NCBI GenBank assembly: GCA_022414725.1
Contig: CM039464.1
Location: 32,903,895-32,967,894, forward strand
Source of the DNA: Microglena sp. YARC
Lineage: Eukaryota; Chlorophyta; Chlorophyceae; Chlamydomonadales; Chlamydomonadaceae
Length of the DNA: 64,000 nucleotides
Direction: 5' to 3'
Shown: piece after piece, positions 45,598-57,568 of the stretch
Layout of the letters: each line of letters opens with the position of its first letter
How positions within the stretch are numbered: the first letter of the stretch is position 1
Made by a program: the position numbers and the translations under genes
Notes under the pieces: generated by a model
Told to the model about the DNA's origin: nothing
What the model saw: only the letters and a program-made list of their open reading frames with translations
Database searches by the model: none

Positions 45598-47660
45598 CTA
45601 TTTCTTGTCCAAAGCATACTCATCAATCTGAGCCTGCAAGGAGGCCAGCTGCCGCGGAGTAAGCACACCTGGAAGGGCCAAGGCCATGGGCACCGGATTG
45701 GTAACCGGTGCACCAGGCTTGGTCTTACGCAGGTGCGGATGCTTCGTGAAACAGCGATCCTCCGAGTGGGTCGTCTTGCTGAGGCATGGGCCCCAAGTGC
45801 AATCCAGACGCCGCTTGTTGGAACCGGAACCCTGAGAACCAGATCCCTGCCCACGCTGAAACGCAGCATTGGCAGGAACCTGGGGAGCGTCCCGGGACCA
45901 ACCAGGATGCCTGGAGTCGGACCTGGGGAGAGCAATGTTCAAAATGTCGAGAGACCGATATGCCTCCAGACAAGACCAGTAATCTACAGTCTGTCTGTTA
46001 GCCAACATCATACCGTACTGGATCCGCAGCGATTCAAATCGGATCAAAACGGATCCCATTCACAATGGTTTCCATGGCGTGGCGCTGAGTGACAGGATGT
46101 CCAGCACTGCGGAGGTCAGTGCACAGACTGCGAACCATGCGAAAGAAATCATCGACACGGTCAGAAGGGCCCATGTGCGCATTATGAAGTTCGATACGCA
46201 TGAGAGGGACTCTAGAGGCAAGGGCATCAGACTGCGTCTTCCGGATATCCAAAAGGATATCCCGAGGGGTGGCAAAGTCCTGGTATACCTTGACCATATC
46301 GTCCTCCATGTTCGCGAGCATCATAGTTAAACACATGAACTCCTGACGTTCGAGAGGCAGTGCACTGAACCCAACAGTGCAGGATCAAACCGAGACTCAC
46401 CATGAATGAGGGTATTAGACCCAGCTCCAATCGCAGAAGGGACAGGAGCCAAGGACCTACGAATGTCCATGAAATACTCCGCAGCAAGACCAGCGTCAAG
46501 AGCGCGCTGGTCGTCTATGTTCCTAATCACAGGAATGGACCTCGCAACACTCATAAGCAGCTCGAAATCTGGGCTAACAGGACACAGAGGGACAGGCACT
46601 CGCACAAACTGATAACCAAGCTTCTCGTGATCACTACGCCTCGTACCACCAAAGGAAACACCATGATCTGGGGGATACAGAATCCCAGAAGTGACTGGAC
46701 CAAGAAAAGAACGACACCTGGTACCAAGCTCAGAGAAAGCCATCACTCGGCGATGCCTCAGCTTCACACTAAACATTTGCCATTGTAGCCTGCATATCCA
46801 TCCGACCGTACAAAGAGCGGTTCAAGGACTCACCATCCCGTCGATCCATGTTGATCAGGCGGTAGTCCCGAAGGTTCAAAGTCGGAGGAGATCCGCCAGT
46901 GAGCAGATGCTCCCAAGATGCGCAAGACCGCGTATGCAGGCATAGGAGGAGGGCCAGGGGCAGGAGGCAGCTCCACCGGCGGAGGCGGAGGGGGTTCCAG
47001 GGAGGCACCAGCAGCAGAGGTGCGTGCAGAGGAAACAGCAGCCTCGCGAGAGCGAGTGTGGTAGCCAGGGAGGCCACGCTCCATGGGGGCAGATGCAGAG
47101 GAAAAAGAAGCAAAGCCCTTCAAGAAAGTGGGCTTAGCCACCTCCGGGTAAGCCGGGGGAACAGGCTCAAAGGGAGGCGCCGACGAAGGCTGAGGCTGAT
47201 ACACAGGCAAAAGCTCTCGATTAGGCATCTGCTGATCAGCAGGCTCATACACCGGTGAAACAGCGGAAGTCTCAAAGACACGAGTGGCAGCAGCAGATGG
47301 GGTCACGCCACCGAAGTCAGCACTCGTAGCACTCTTCAAGTCCTCCTCATCATCAGTAGTAGTAGAGTAATCTTCATCATAATTGAAGGGGACGCAATGA
47401 GGCTGCGGGTCTGATGCACAACGGATGATCTGTGTCTGTACACAACACAGCTTCATCAAGACATCCTCAACATCAGAGGACAGGCGTCGAACAGTGAGAG
47501 AAGGAACCGTAAAGTTGGAGGATTGATCGGGGGGGGTTACTTCCTTGATGGCGGAAGGACCCTCCTCTCCGGCAGCAGAGGCCGCTGGCGCGCAGTCGTC
47601 TAGCCAATCTAGAGGAACCTTCACCCCCGTTGGGAGGATTCGGTCGCATCCATTGCTCAC
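45598..47660 (-). pseudogene. element B gag
   Basis: Starts MSNGCDRILPTG with a Pro-rich N-terminal region and acidic patch. A capsid-like part follows (RVDDFFRMVRSL), ending with a Cys-His knuckle CTWGPCLSKTTHSEDRC (C-x4-C-x5-H-x4-C). Four overlapping open frames cover it, so three or so frame breaks are present. Confidence 0.75.
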
Positions 47661-47788
47661 AATGACACTGCGGATCCCACGAGCCTATGAAACACCATTA
47701 AGTTTTGGTAAGTTTCACAAAGCCGGCAGGAGGCCCTCGCGGAAGTTGCATTATCAAAGCAGTGGTAGTGATGAGGAGCCCAATAACC

Positions 47789-48112
47789 TATCAGCTTGAA
47801 ATCACTCCGGTAGAGTGGACAGTAGATTAAAGCAGCGGAACAGACGCACCAATCTATACACGGAGACAAGGATAACGTTACAGACACAGGAGACCCATAA
47901 AGGGGCACCTGAGGTGAAAGGAGGCGGTAGACAGGAACCTAACAGGGTACAGATCAGACCGGAGACGTAGGTGACAGGAAGCTGCCACTGAGTCATCTCA
48001 AGATGACTCAGTCCCACGGGAAGCTGGCTCAGGAGAGCCGATAGTTCTAAGGGAGTACATAAGTAGTCACCAAGTCATAAAACGCGTGAGAGCACCGCTA
48101 TACATGCTGATA
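47789..48112 (-). repeat. element B 5' LTR
   Basis: 324 bp. On the minus strand the interior begins GGTTATTGGGCTCC directly after GCTGATA, the expected place for the primer binding site. Confidence 0.95.
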
Positions 48113-49094
48113 GAACTCAAACACTTGAACCCAAACTCACGTAGCTAAGGCATACACCTAAGGGGGGAACCAGGGGCACGGGAAGACAAAGTAGTAACCT
48201 CTGACGAACCACGGAACGCACCCAGGGGTCACAAGGAGCCTAAGAGAGAAAAATATCCACCAAGATATCATGCCAAAGATCCTCCACGGCCGCTGGACTA
48301 GGGCCAGGACGGCGTCCACTGCGGCCTGTAGCATGGGCGAAGTCCGGCGCTGCGAGACCCGGTTGGGGGGTAGAGGGAGCAGCACCCGTAGTGGTGCTGA
48401 CCATACCCCCCTGCTTCCTACCACCTCCAGAATCTCCAGGTCCAGACGCGTAGGTCGTCCTCCTCTGGCGAATCCTACTGCAGTGCCGGCGATCCGCCAG
48501 TTTGATCGAAAAATTTCTCCAGAAGGTAGCACAGAGCCACTAGAGCGCAAGCTCATGCCAGGAGCCGACCGTCGGCTGGGCAGAGCAAAGGGGGCAAAGA
48601 CGACGTAGACATCAGCAGGGAGCTTGGTCGGCTTGGCAACCTCCGGTATGCAGGCAGAGCCTCAAACACCGGAGAAAGGTTAGCGACGTCAAGGACGCGA
48701 GCAGACGAAGACGGGGTATCTCCACGATGTCCAGGCTAGTCGCCGACTTGAGTCTGCACGTCACAGTCATCTACGACAGACGGGAGGAGGCGACAGACGG
48801 CAGGGGAGGAAAAAGAAGAGAAGATGGAGGAATGACCGGGGGGGTTACTTCCACGATGGCGGAAGGACTCTCATGACCGCTAGCAGAGGCAGCTGGTGCA
48901 CAAACGTCTAGCCAATCATCAAGAGGAGCCGTTCCTCCGTTGGAAGGATTGGTCGCAGCCATCGCTGAGAATGATACTGCGCATCCCGCGCGTCCAGGAA
49001 AGACCATCCATGTCATGGAGTTTCTCAAATGGCGGGAGGTCCTCGCGGAAGTTGCATCGCAAAGCAGTGGTAGTAAATGAAGGACCGTATAACC
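48113..49094 (-). other. element A interior, right part, with gag start
   Basis: The minus strand encodes NPSNGGTAPLDDWLDVCAPA then SPSAIVEVTPP, matching the start of element B's gag (WLDDCAPAASA, SAIKEVTPP). It then degenerates. The frame does not extend through a capsid domain. Confidence 0.7.
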
Positions 49095-49392
49095 TATCAG
49101 CTTGGATAACACTCCGGAGAGTGGACTTTGTGTGTGCAGCACGCCAATCTATAAATGCGGAGACGAGAATAAGTTACAAGCACAGGAGACCCATTAAGGG
49201 GCACCAGTGGAGGAAAGGGGGCGGTAGCCTGGAACCTGATCAGGGTACAGGCTAGACAGCGCGTGTCAGAAGAACCGATGACGCAGTCAACAGGAAGCTG
49301 ACATAGTACTGTCAGGACCGATAGTTCTAAGGGAGTACACAAGGAGTCACCAAGACATAAAACAAGCGAGAGCACCGCTATTCATGCTGATA
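49095..49392 (-). repeat. element A LTR (5' LTR by orientation)
   Basis: 298 bp, one base different from the copy at 39326. On the minus strand the interior begins GGTTATACGGTCC. To its right the flank is inside a LINE reverse-transcriptase reading frame, so this end of A cut into the LINE. Confidence 0.95.
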
Positions 49393-49394
49393 GC

Positions 49395-50779
49395 ATCCAA
49401 TGTGGTAAAGTTCAAACTTTTAGTATCTGGTCGGGCATTCCTCTTAACGCCACTAAATGTGTGGTTAGTGGCATACTCCACAAATCACACCCCTCACAAC
49501 CTACTCACAACAACACTCTCAAACAAAGGCTAGAAAAAATTCCTCTAGGTAATTCCTATGCTACCTACCAGCCGCCAGACCAAGCCTATAAATACCTGGG
49601 GGTTCACATCTCACTCACCTTAAATTGGAAAACTCAACTTCACTCTACTATTGAAACCATCCATAACAAAGGCTTGAGTATCCTCACTAAAGCTAAAAAT
49701 AGGGCAACCCCCACCCAATGTCTACGAATAATCTCACAATGTGTCAGAGCAGCTATTAAATACCCCATGATAGTAGCTCCCTTCTCACTAACCGACATTC
49801 ATGTCATTGACAGAGCAGTATTAAAAACAGTTAAACTCTGCTGCTCCCTTCCTAGATCCTTTCCGACAAGAGCACTTACCTCCCTAAAACAGAGGCAGGA
49901 CTAGGGGTGCCTTCTCTACTCACTGAATATACTCAGATTACTGCAACAGCCCTCACCCAGTCCATGAACGACCAAGGTCACCTGGGAATTCTCACCAGGG
50001 CTCTTCTTGACAAATCAACCTCCACCATGACCACTCTAGATCCTCTCTCTCTCTCCAGCAAGCAACTTAAATATATGTCCCTAGCCCGCCAGCTGGAAAT
50101 TATTAAAAAATCTGACATAATAATTTCTTGGAATGACACAGAACTCCTTGACAAACTTAACATGCACTCTCTCCCTCTTCCACCACAGGCAATCCCTGTC
50201 TCACTAATGACTCCTTTTCACGACCTGGACATCTACTCATACCACGACCTGGTCACCCCCATGGGAACTCATCTTATCAGCACTACAGACCTCTCTCTTA
50301 TTACTTCACACAAAATTACTAAACACCACAAACGATCCCTGAACCGCCTCACCGCACACCTCTCCTCCTTCCAAACCGTCACTCCTCCAACTCACTCTGA
50401 CCCACTACCCCTCTCCCACAGGCAACTTGCGCCTGGCTACGCAATTTCGCAGAACACGACAGACAACGTTAAATTTCCTGCTCCTATCGAATCCTCCACC
50501 CCACTTACTCAGCGCTACCAACCTCACGCCTCCGTTACTGATGCAGACTACGAGGCGGACCCCACTGGGGACCTGGAAGGAAACCAATGGTGGGCGTGGC
50601 CCACGCAGATCGCAGGCAGTCACGCGCACCAAGCATGGGCTGCCCCAACAGTGACGCCACTTGGTCAGCGCGCCACTACTTGTGCAAATCCTGGATTCGA
50701 CACTCCTCCTCCTCCAAATTCTACCGCGCATATAAAATCACCTCCACCTCGCACCCTGACAGGATCCGCGAGGCCATGA
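49395..50779 (+). pseudogene. LINE RT C-terminal part
   Basis: Two frames, 49395-49904 and about 49890-50779, join at one break near 49885. The first has the RT thumb motifs (FSIWSGIPLN, KYLGVHI). The second has a long connector rich in Thr, Ser and Pro. A third frame from about 50640 (CPNSDATWSARHYLCKSW) probably continues the protein. Confidence 0.65.
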
Positions 50780-50936
50780 CATTCCCAGCCAGCAGCGCAC
50801 CTGCACCACCGGCGCGCCTGCTTCACCTTACTTACGGATCTCAGTACAGAGCCCTGCACATTACGAGCTGGCGGGGCAAGCGCTCTTACAACGACGACAA
50901 ACTTGCCACCACCACCGTTGTCCACGTCCAACCATC

Positions 50937-52124
50937 ATGCACAACGACCATATCAACTCCTACACACGCATGGAATACAGCATCCACCATCGCACACCTC
51001 TCACCCCCACTACCTCCACCATACACTGGAAGCCTCAATCTCACCATGCGGCTCACCTTGTTGAACTGGTAGGACAACCAACATATGACCAATTAACCCA
51101 CACCTTTAAAACCACTCCTCCGATAACCACATACCTCAATCCCAGGAAGGACATCCACCTCACTAACCTCCAGCAACAAGGCCAATGGGCCACCTCCCCA
51201 GGATTTAATGCTGACAACCACAACCTTGTTCACAAACTTCTGTTAATATGGCTTGGCAGCAAATCTCACACCCCACCCTCCACTCAAAAATTACACCTCA
51301 TCCTTATATGCAACCCTCACAGCCAAGAGACTTACTTTCCTAAACTCCCAGACTTTATTGACCAATGGACATACTACATGCAAAGCCTCTCCTCATCCTG
51401 GGAGCCCTCTACTATCACACCACCTTCCACACTTACTTTCACTGACATTGTCATCACCTACCCTCGGAAACTTAAATCTCTGGCCAAAAATCCCTGGCAA
51501 CCTCTACTCCACCAACACCCTCCCCCCTCTCCTCTTACCATTACCCACCCCTGTTTTTACCTTGCTACCCCCTCCTCTGGCCTCCAGGTCTACACAGATG
51601 GTAGCCTAATAAAAGGTAAACCAGGGCATCCTAGCAAAATAGGTGCTGCAGTATATGTCCCGGCTGCAGGACAAAGCTACACCATCAACCCTGGGGGAAT
51701 AGGGGCCACCAAAACTAACAACCGGGCAGAACTGGTAGCCATCCACCAAGCCCTTCTCAACATTGATTATGACAAATCTCTTACCCTTCATACAGACAGC
51801 CTCTGCTCTCTTTAACTCATAAAAAAAATGATTCATGACCCCACCACAACAACCCGTTCCATTCATACTGAATTACTGCAATCAATTCAAAAACACCTCA
51901 TTCAACGCATCCTGCATGGCTCACACACCACCCTTTGTAAAGTCCGTTCCCACACCGGTATCCTTGGAAATGACAGAGCAGACACTCTGGCACGCAAGGC
52001 AGCTGAGCACCCTACTTCAACTAATTTTACTGATAACACTGGGGAAATCCCCCGCCACAATGTTTACTGGCCTACAGTTCAACCTCCTCGTACACCCATG
52101 GGAGATATCCCCCAAGAATTTTAG
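50937..52124 (+). pseudogene. LINE RNase H domain region
   Basis: Contains VYTDGS, NNRAELVAIHQAL, LHTDSLCSL and, after an in-frame TAA at 51813-51815, KVRSHTGILGNDRADTLARK. These are the four catalytic blocks of RNase H type I in order. The single stop separates blocks three and four. Confidence 0.8.
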
Positions 52125-52175
52125 CACCTAACCTTACACAAGGTATCACCTCTAACCTACCCACTAGCTGCCACC

Positions 52176-53036
52176 TTGGTCAACACCCTCTTAAAGGGAT
52201 TTATGCAACCACCTGGGCTGAAAAACACCCCCCACCAACTTCCTCAAGCAAGTAACAAATTTTGGACCTCAACCCTTATCCAGCATAAAACTAAATTCCA
52301 CATCCTTAAAGCCCGCTGGGGTAGACTGTGGAACCGTAAACTTGCATTCCGCTGGAAACTCCCTTATACTACCAGCACTCACCCACCCACGAACTCCCTA
52401 TGCCCCATCTGCCACACCTGTGAGGACGGAGCGGGCCACATCCTGGCGGGTTGCACACACCGGACTTTCAAGGGGCTCTACATCAAGAGACATGACGCCG
52501 CAGTGCGACTCATCCACAAGGCCATCTGCACAGGAGCCCTAGGATCTCGCAGAATGATCATGGACGCTGGCAAGGAAGAGGACCTTCCCAGGGGGGTCCT
52601 GGGCAAACGTCTCCCCGACTGGCTACGCCCCTCCACTATTACTTTAGCGGATTGGAAGAGGATGAGACCTGATCTTGCCGTCCTACCTGACTCTCCTACC
52701 TGTATGTCTGATAAAGAACTCTGGATTCTTGAGCTTGGATACTGCTCTGATACTAATCACGCTACTAAGTTTATTTCTAAACATGCCCAACATGTTGAAT
52801 TAGTCAATGGCCTTCGATCGGCTGGATACCTTGTTCACTATGAAGTTATTACCGTTGGTACAACTGGTACTATTCCTACCTCTTTTTTGACTTCTATGAC
52901 CACTCTTGGACTTCAGAGATCCTGTGCCCTCAAACTGGCGGACACAGTCCATTCTCACACCATTACTAGTTTCCAGAGTATTTTACAGTGCAGACGCTTT
53001 ATGGAAACACACCCCGGGTCGATACCCGGGGACTAG
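52176..53036 (+). pseudogene. LINE C-terminal CCHC and candidate endonuclease
   Basis: 286 codons in the same frame as the RNase H. CPICHTCEDGAGHILAGCTH forms the CCHC cluster. About 80 residues later come MRPDLAVLPD and LWILELGYCSD, then K..QHVELVNGLRSAGY. R/KPD followed by a D/E strand and a Lys resembles the restriction-like endonuclease of R2-type LINEs. The match is by eye only. Confidence 0.6.
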
Positions 53037-53322
53037 CACACAGACCGTACCCCCTCTCAGGTTTTGTCTTACCGGCTGTATTGTGCCGGTGCTTCCCAAC
53101 CGGGGTGAAAAACCCCCGTAGTAAGCTGCACTGGCATGATGGGGCTACGGTGCCTGTTGTCCAGGCATCGGTGGTAATTCTTTTTACTGAGATGGTCCTA
53201 CGGTGACTATAGCTAGCTCCGGCTTACGCTATGGTGTCCTTAACTTCACGTCCTGTGAGTAACGGTTCTACACGGATGTAACAATTTCAATTTCAATTTC
53301 AATTCCATACAGAATCGTGATC

Positions 53323-53569
53323 TGTTATTCACCGGGTTTCAACAGCTCACCTAGAGTGACTTAGAGTGCACAGGACTACCTCCCTGCTGCACTGTACTGT
53401 GATGCCGCTGCCAGCTATGGCACGGACTCTGACGCCGGTACCCTGAGGTGCCGCGCCATCTCAGTACTTCCTCCTAGCGCATTGATCGAATGCTTATCTA
53501 ACTGTAAAGATCTTATCCTTACCGTCTTCCCCTCGTCTCTGTGCTCTGCACATACTCCGGAAATTCACA
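53323..53569 (+). repeat. element C 5' LTR
   Basis: 247 bp, TGTTATTCACC to AAATTCACA. Differs from the other LTR at two adjacent-region bases (CAACAGC versus CACCGGC) and one near the 3' end. Confidence 0.95.
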
Positions 53570-54255
53570 GGTTACGGTCCCTTCGCTTTAGATTGTCCTT
53601 GCTCGACGGTATTCCGAGCTGAAGGGCATTTTGATTGTTGTCTCGCGGAGTGAATCAATTGAAAGGATCGAGTAAGGCTCTCCACCCGACAAGAACCTCC
53701 CCGCTGGGACACCACTCTTGTGCGGTATATCATCCGCGTATCCGGATTGATTCTGCTCCATTGAGCCTCAAGCTGTCGTCCAGCACACCCCCCTCACCCC
53801 CCTCTGACAACATTCTCTACCTCCACTGCGCCCCCACCACCCCCATCTCCCACGTCCCGTTGCTTACGCAACCTCAGCCGTCTCTCAACCACCTCCTGAC
53901 CTATCAAACCCCCCAGATCTCTCCCAAGTTGGCCTCCACCTCCAACTCGCCCCTCCCACCACCAGATTCCATTTTTTCCCGCCCCAGTTGCTTCGCAATT
54001 TTCACCACTTTTTTTCCAATCTCCTCCCCTCCCTTCGCCTCCAACTTCCCCAATCCTCATCCCCTGTTACTCGCAACCCCCCCCCCCCCCCCCCCCCCCC
54101 CCTCTCTCCGCCCGCTCCATTAACATCCTCTGTCATCGATCCCGACGCCATTCTGCTCCGTGGCTACACTTGACGGATCCTATCCGGCAATCTCCTGATG
54201 GGGGGCACATCCTGATCGCCAAGGGGGCCATCTCGCTCGACTCTCCACCTCCCCA
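53570..54255 (+). other. element C leader
   Basis: Pyrimidine-rich, with a C run of about 24 at 54079-54102. An open frame at 53635-54123 is low-complexity Ser/Pro/Thr and probably not coding. It may hold the packaging signal. Confidence 0.4.
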
Positions 54256-55551
54256 ATGCATCCCTATCCTGAACGTTTGCGCTTGAGAGAGATTGAGCCT
54301 GTCCATTGGAACGTCTATGAACCAGACAAGGATTTTGGTGAGTGGTACTCAGCTATCTGCCATGACATCGAAAATGCCCCTTATAGCGAGTTCATCAAGG
54401 CAGATGCTATGCTTGATTACCAGCCGGACGATGAGCCATCACCCTTCGGTGATTATGATGATGATGATGATGATGATGATGATGCTTATGATGAGCGATA
54501 CCCCGACAGAGAGGATTATCCCGACGCTAGAATCTGTAGCTATGCAAACGGCATAGCATTTCGGTACATAGTCAACTCATTGTCCACTCCCCTTGTTCGC
54601 ATGTTTGCCTCGCACAGAGACGTTGCGGCAAAATTACTGCGAGACCTCAGATTGCACTTTGGAAAGATCAACCCTGTCATGGCCGAACACCATCGATCTG
54701 TCCCGACTGTTGCCCTTGCTTGCACGCCTGTGCCCGCTGTCGTAGCCGTCCCTCTGATGTCTGCAAATGCAGCAAGTGGGGACAACAGCCCCAGATCAAC
54801 TGTCGTTGACATTGAACACTTGCATGGGGGGGAACTGTCTGACAATCCTGTCATGCCTCATACAAGTGTACCTGTTCCCCTTGCTTGCACGCCCCGTCAG
54901 ACCTTCATCTTCCACCAACACTTCTTTCATGAGTGGATTGAATCTATGGAAGCTGAACTCAAGGTATCCCACTTTCACTTTTCCCCTGGATCTAACAGAC
55001 TGCCTAAGTTTCAGATTGAATACATACTTGCGCATCTTTCAGAACCTATCAGAAAGGAATACAAGCACCACAACGATCCAGACGACATACTAGAAGCACT
55101 CAGATCCAAATACAGCCTCAGATCCACTGTCGTTGATATTGAACACTTGCATGGGGGGGAACTGTCTGACAACCCTGTCATCCCTCATACAAGTGTACCT
55201 GATGTAACCCATGATAACATCTCACGGACTGTCACTCATGCCTCCTCTTCAGCACCTAGCCCTCATGCCAACCCTGATGACTTGCATGAGGGGGATCTGA
55301 ACTTAAACCCCACATCCACCTCCACGACAGAACCACCTACCACTGGTATCTCATCCTGCTCCACCCAGCAAGACATCATGCCAACCACGGTCTGCATTCC
55401 CGTCATCCACAATAGTGACAAGATGACCCCATCAATCTCAACTGATTGGGATCACACTTTCACCAACATCCCTACCCAAACACGTGTCCCACCTCTTCCC
55501 CTGAATGCAACAAGCACCAGGCTCATGCCACCACCGCTGACCTTTGCATAA
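54256..55551 (+). CDS. element C gag-like ORF
   Basis: 431 codons. It has an acidic tract (a GAT repeat coding nine Asp at about 54457-54483) and a middle part with WIESMEAELKVSHFHF, then ILAHLSEPIRKEY and DPDDILEALRSKY. This spacing resembles capsid regions of LTR-element gag proteins (helices ending in L...Y). A block of about 30 codons (STVVDIEHLHGGELSDNP) is present twice, at about 54795 and 55125. No zinc knuckle is seen. Gag is the best guess. Confidence 0.6.
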   Translation: MHPYPERLRLREIEPVHWNVYEPDKDFGEWYSAICHDIENAPYSEFIKADAMLDYQPDDEPSPFGDYDDDDDDDDDAYDERYPDREDYPDARICSYANGIAFRYIVNSLSTPLVRMFASHRDVAAKLLRDLRLHFGKINPVMAEHHRSVPTVALACTPVPAVVAVPLMSANAASGDNSPRSTVVDIEHLHGGELSDNPVMPHTSVPVPLACTPRQTFIFHQHFFHEWIESMEAELKVSHFHFSPGSNRLPKFQIEYILAHLSEPIRKEYKHHNDPDDILEALRSKYSLRSTVVDIEHLHGGELSDNPVIPHTSVPDVTHDNISRTVTHASSSAPSPHANPDDLHEGDLNLNPTSTSTTEPPTTGISSCSTQQDIMPTTVCIPVIHNSDKMTPSISTDWDHTFTNIPTQTRVPPLPLNATSTRLMPPPLTFA

Positions 55552-57568
55552 TCACACTCACCCACACTCATCCATACACATCAAGAAACCCCCTGTTCTC
55601 CCTGCCCACCAGCCGTAGGCACATCAAGGCATTGCGCCTTTCTCTAGGCATCGGATAACTGATTAGTAGATGAAAGGGAAAAGGGGGAACATTAGCTTTA
55701 AGAATATCATTTACTCCCCGTCTTCTGACTTACATGCTATAAACTGCAGCGCTGTAATGCACTAACGTACTGCCCATGTGCTGATGTACAGAAGTACTGC
55801 TGCACTAAACTGCAATGCATCATGTGATGTGACCTATTCTTGCATGCAGATATAAGCATGAGCGATACCCTCGTGAGCTGAATTTCATCTGCGTGTAACA
55901 TAATCCTGATGCACTGATGCACAGCCACCTACTGATGTACTGTACTGCACATATTGAAATGCTGTACGGTACTAACGTACAACCCATGTGTAATGCACTG
56001 CTATACTGAATTGCTGTGCACTGAATTGCACTGCTGTACAACAGATCTGTTGCATGAGCGATACCCTCGTGTGATGATCTACATGTGCACCCATGTGCTG
56101 ATGTCCAGAAGTATTGCTGCACTAAACTGCAGTACTGTACAGCACTAGCGACCTGCAGATTCCATGTACCTTCCAGAGCATAGTCAACCTCATGGCATAG
56201 TTACATAATGCGATTTGATAATCCCCACCATCTGTTAAATAATTAGTAATGAACACTCTAGGAATTAATTCTTGATCTGCCCCGTACTGCCACATGTACG
56301 TAGCCACGGGCTGTTCAAGCTTCTACCCCTTCGATGTTTTCATGTTGACAACATGATGCCTGCCCGATTCTAATTTAGCATTTCAGTACTTAGCCTTCAC
56401 TCCCAAATTATGGGGGAGCCTAGCAATGACATCATCAGCTGTATTCCCTGCAGCCCTTGCATTCCCTGCAGCATTCACAGCTATGCTTACGTTGATCTGC
56501 AATGACCCAGCAGGCCCCCAACAGCACCAGCAGTCCCTACCGTCCCTGCATTTTTATCCGCCCCTAGTGCCCTTGCAGCGACCCTAGCTACCTCGCAGCC
56601 CCAAGCTGCTGACACCTTGTAGTTACCCTGCAGCAGTCCGCCACCAGCTTGCCCTTGACTGCTTCCCCAGCACGCCAGGCACCTAGTAGTTAAAACATTG
56701 CTCCCCATCTGTTGTATTAGACCTGAACACTCTAGAATTTATTAGATTGTACGCCACCTGTACTGCCCCATGTACCTTCACAGGCAGTCAAATTTTGAAT
56801 TTAGAATTATCCTAGTCTCTACCAGATGTCTGCGTTTTAATTTGGGTTACAAGCAATCCAGCTACAACCCAAATTATGGGGGGACTAGTCCAGACATCAT
56901 GCCCTTCTCGTAACCAAGGTTATCTCCACAAGCCTTAACCAAGCCTGGCGGTTTCCTTCCAGCCCCATAGCAGCCCCTCTGCACCCTAGCATGCAGCCAA
57001 CCTGCAGCTTCCTTTTAGTTTCCTAGCAGCTTCACTGCAATCTAGCCTGCTGTCCCTTTGCAGCTTCCTGTCAGGGCCAGCTACTTTAGTAGACTGACAT
57101 TTCTTTGAAGACATCTACTAATGTGCTATGCCATCTTGAATCATTCCCTGCAGCTTCCCTGCAGCCCCTAGTAGTATCCCCTGCAGCCTCCTTGCAGCTC
57201 CTAGGAATTCACCCCAGCACCCTCCTGACAGGCCCGAGCCTGATCCCGCAGACCTTTCCTTGATATTGATTGATTGCACCATGACTGGCTGCTTTCTTCT
57301 ATCCAGCTTAAGTCTGTACCTCCACGACAGCCCTTTAAGCTGCCAGCCTAGATCAGTGATTGAGAGTTCTTTAGACATGATTACCACCTTTGCTGAGCCG
57401 GCCTGCCTTGCCACAGCCGGTATATTTTTATCATTAACTCCTTGACAAGCCTGATGAGTTACAAATGTATTGTACCTCCTTAATAGTTTTTAATCGTCAC
57501 TCTAGTTTTTTTAACTCCTCTAATTCCTGGAATTCCTCAGAATGAAGAATACCAGGAATTGGGGGGGA
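55552..57568 (+). other. element C non-coding interior
   Basis: Contains diverged duplications: CATGTGCTGATGTACAGAAG at 55776 and again near 56094, and GAGCGATACCCTCGTG at 55860 and 56056. From 56450 to 57250 CTGCAGC-rich segments repeat. No pol-like ORF. Confidence 0.5.

Larger units (their letters stand above)
42058..48112 (-). mobile_element. inner Copia-type LTR retrotransposon B
   Basis: Two 324-bp LTRs differ at one base and are flanked by a perfect 5-bp target duplication, GAACT (42053-42057 and 48113-48117). The order on the minus strand is gag, protease, integrase, RT, RNase H, which defines Copia (Pseudoviridae-type) elements. Several frame breaks and a shortened integrase suggest it is defective, or that the sequence has indel errors. 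It lies inside element A, so it inserted later. Confidence 0.9.
39326..49392 (-). mobile_element. outer Copia-type element A (non-autonomous), split by element B
   Basis: Two 298-bp LTRs differ at a single base. The interior belonging to A is only about 3.4 kb (39624-42057 and 48113-49094). It keeps just a short gag N-terminus and a linker fragment related to element B; no RT, RNase H or integrase core is left. The minus orientation follows from those fragments. No target-site duplication is found: CGCGC on the left, GCATC on the right. Confidence 0.8.
49393..53308 (+). mobile_element. decayed LINE with RT end, RNase H, CCHC and candidate REL-endonuclease
   Basis: The left end is cut by element A. 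The reading frame begins in the RT (FSIWSGIPLNATKC, YLGVHISLTLNW). After a frame break it continues (LPKTEAGLGVPSL). An unassigned middle region follows, then RNase H, then a CCHC cluster, and C-terminal RPDLAV...ILELGY. A 3' UTR ends with 3.5 AATTTC repeats at about 53283-53306. The order RT, RNase H, CCHC, possible restriction-like endonuclease is unusual among LINEs; the last assignment is inference. Confidence 0.75.
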
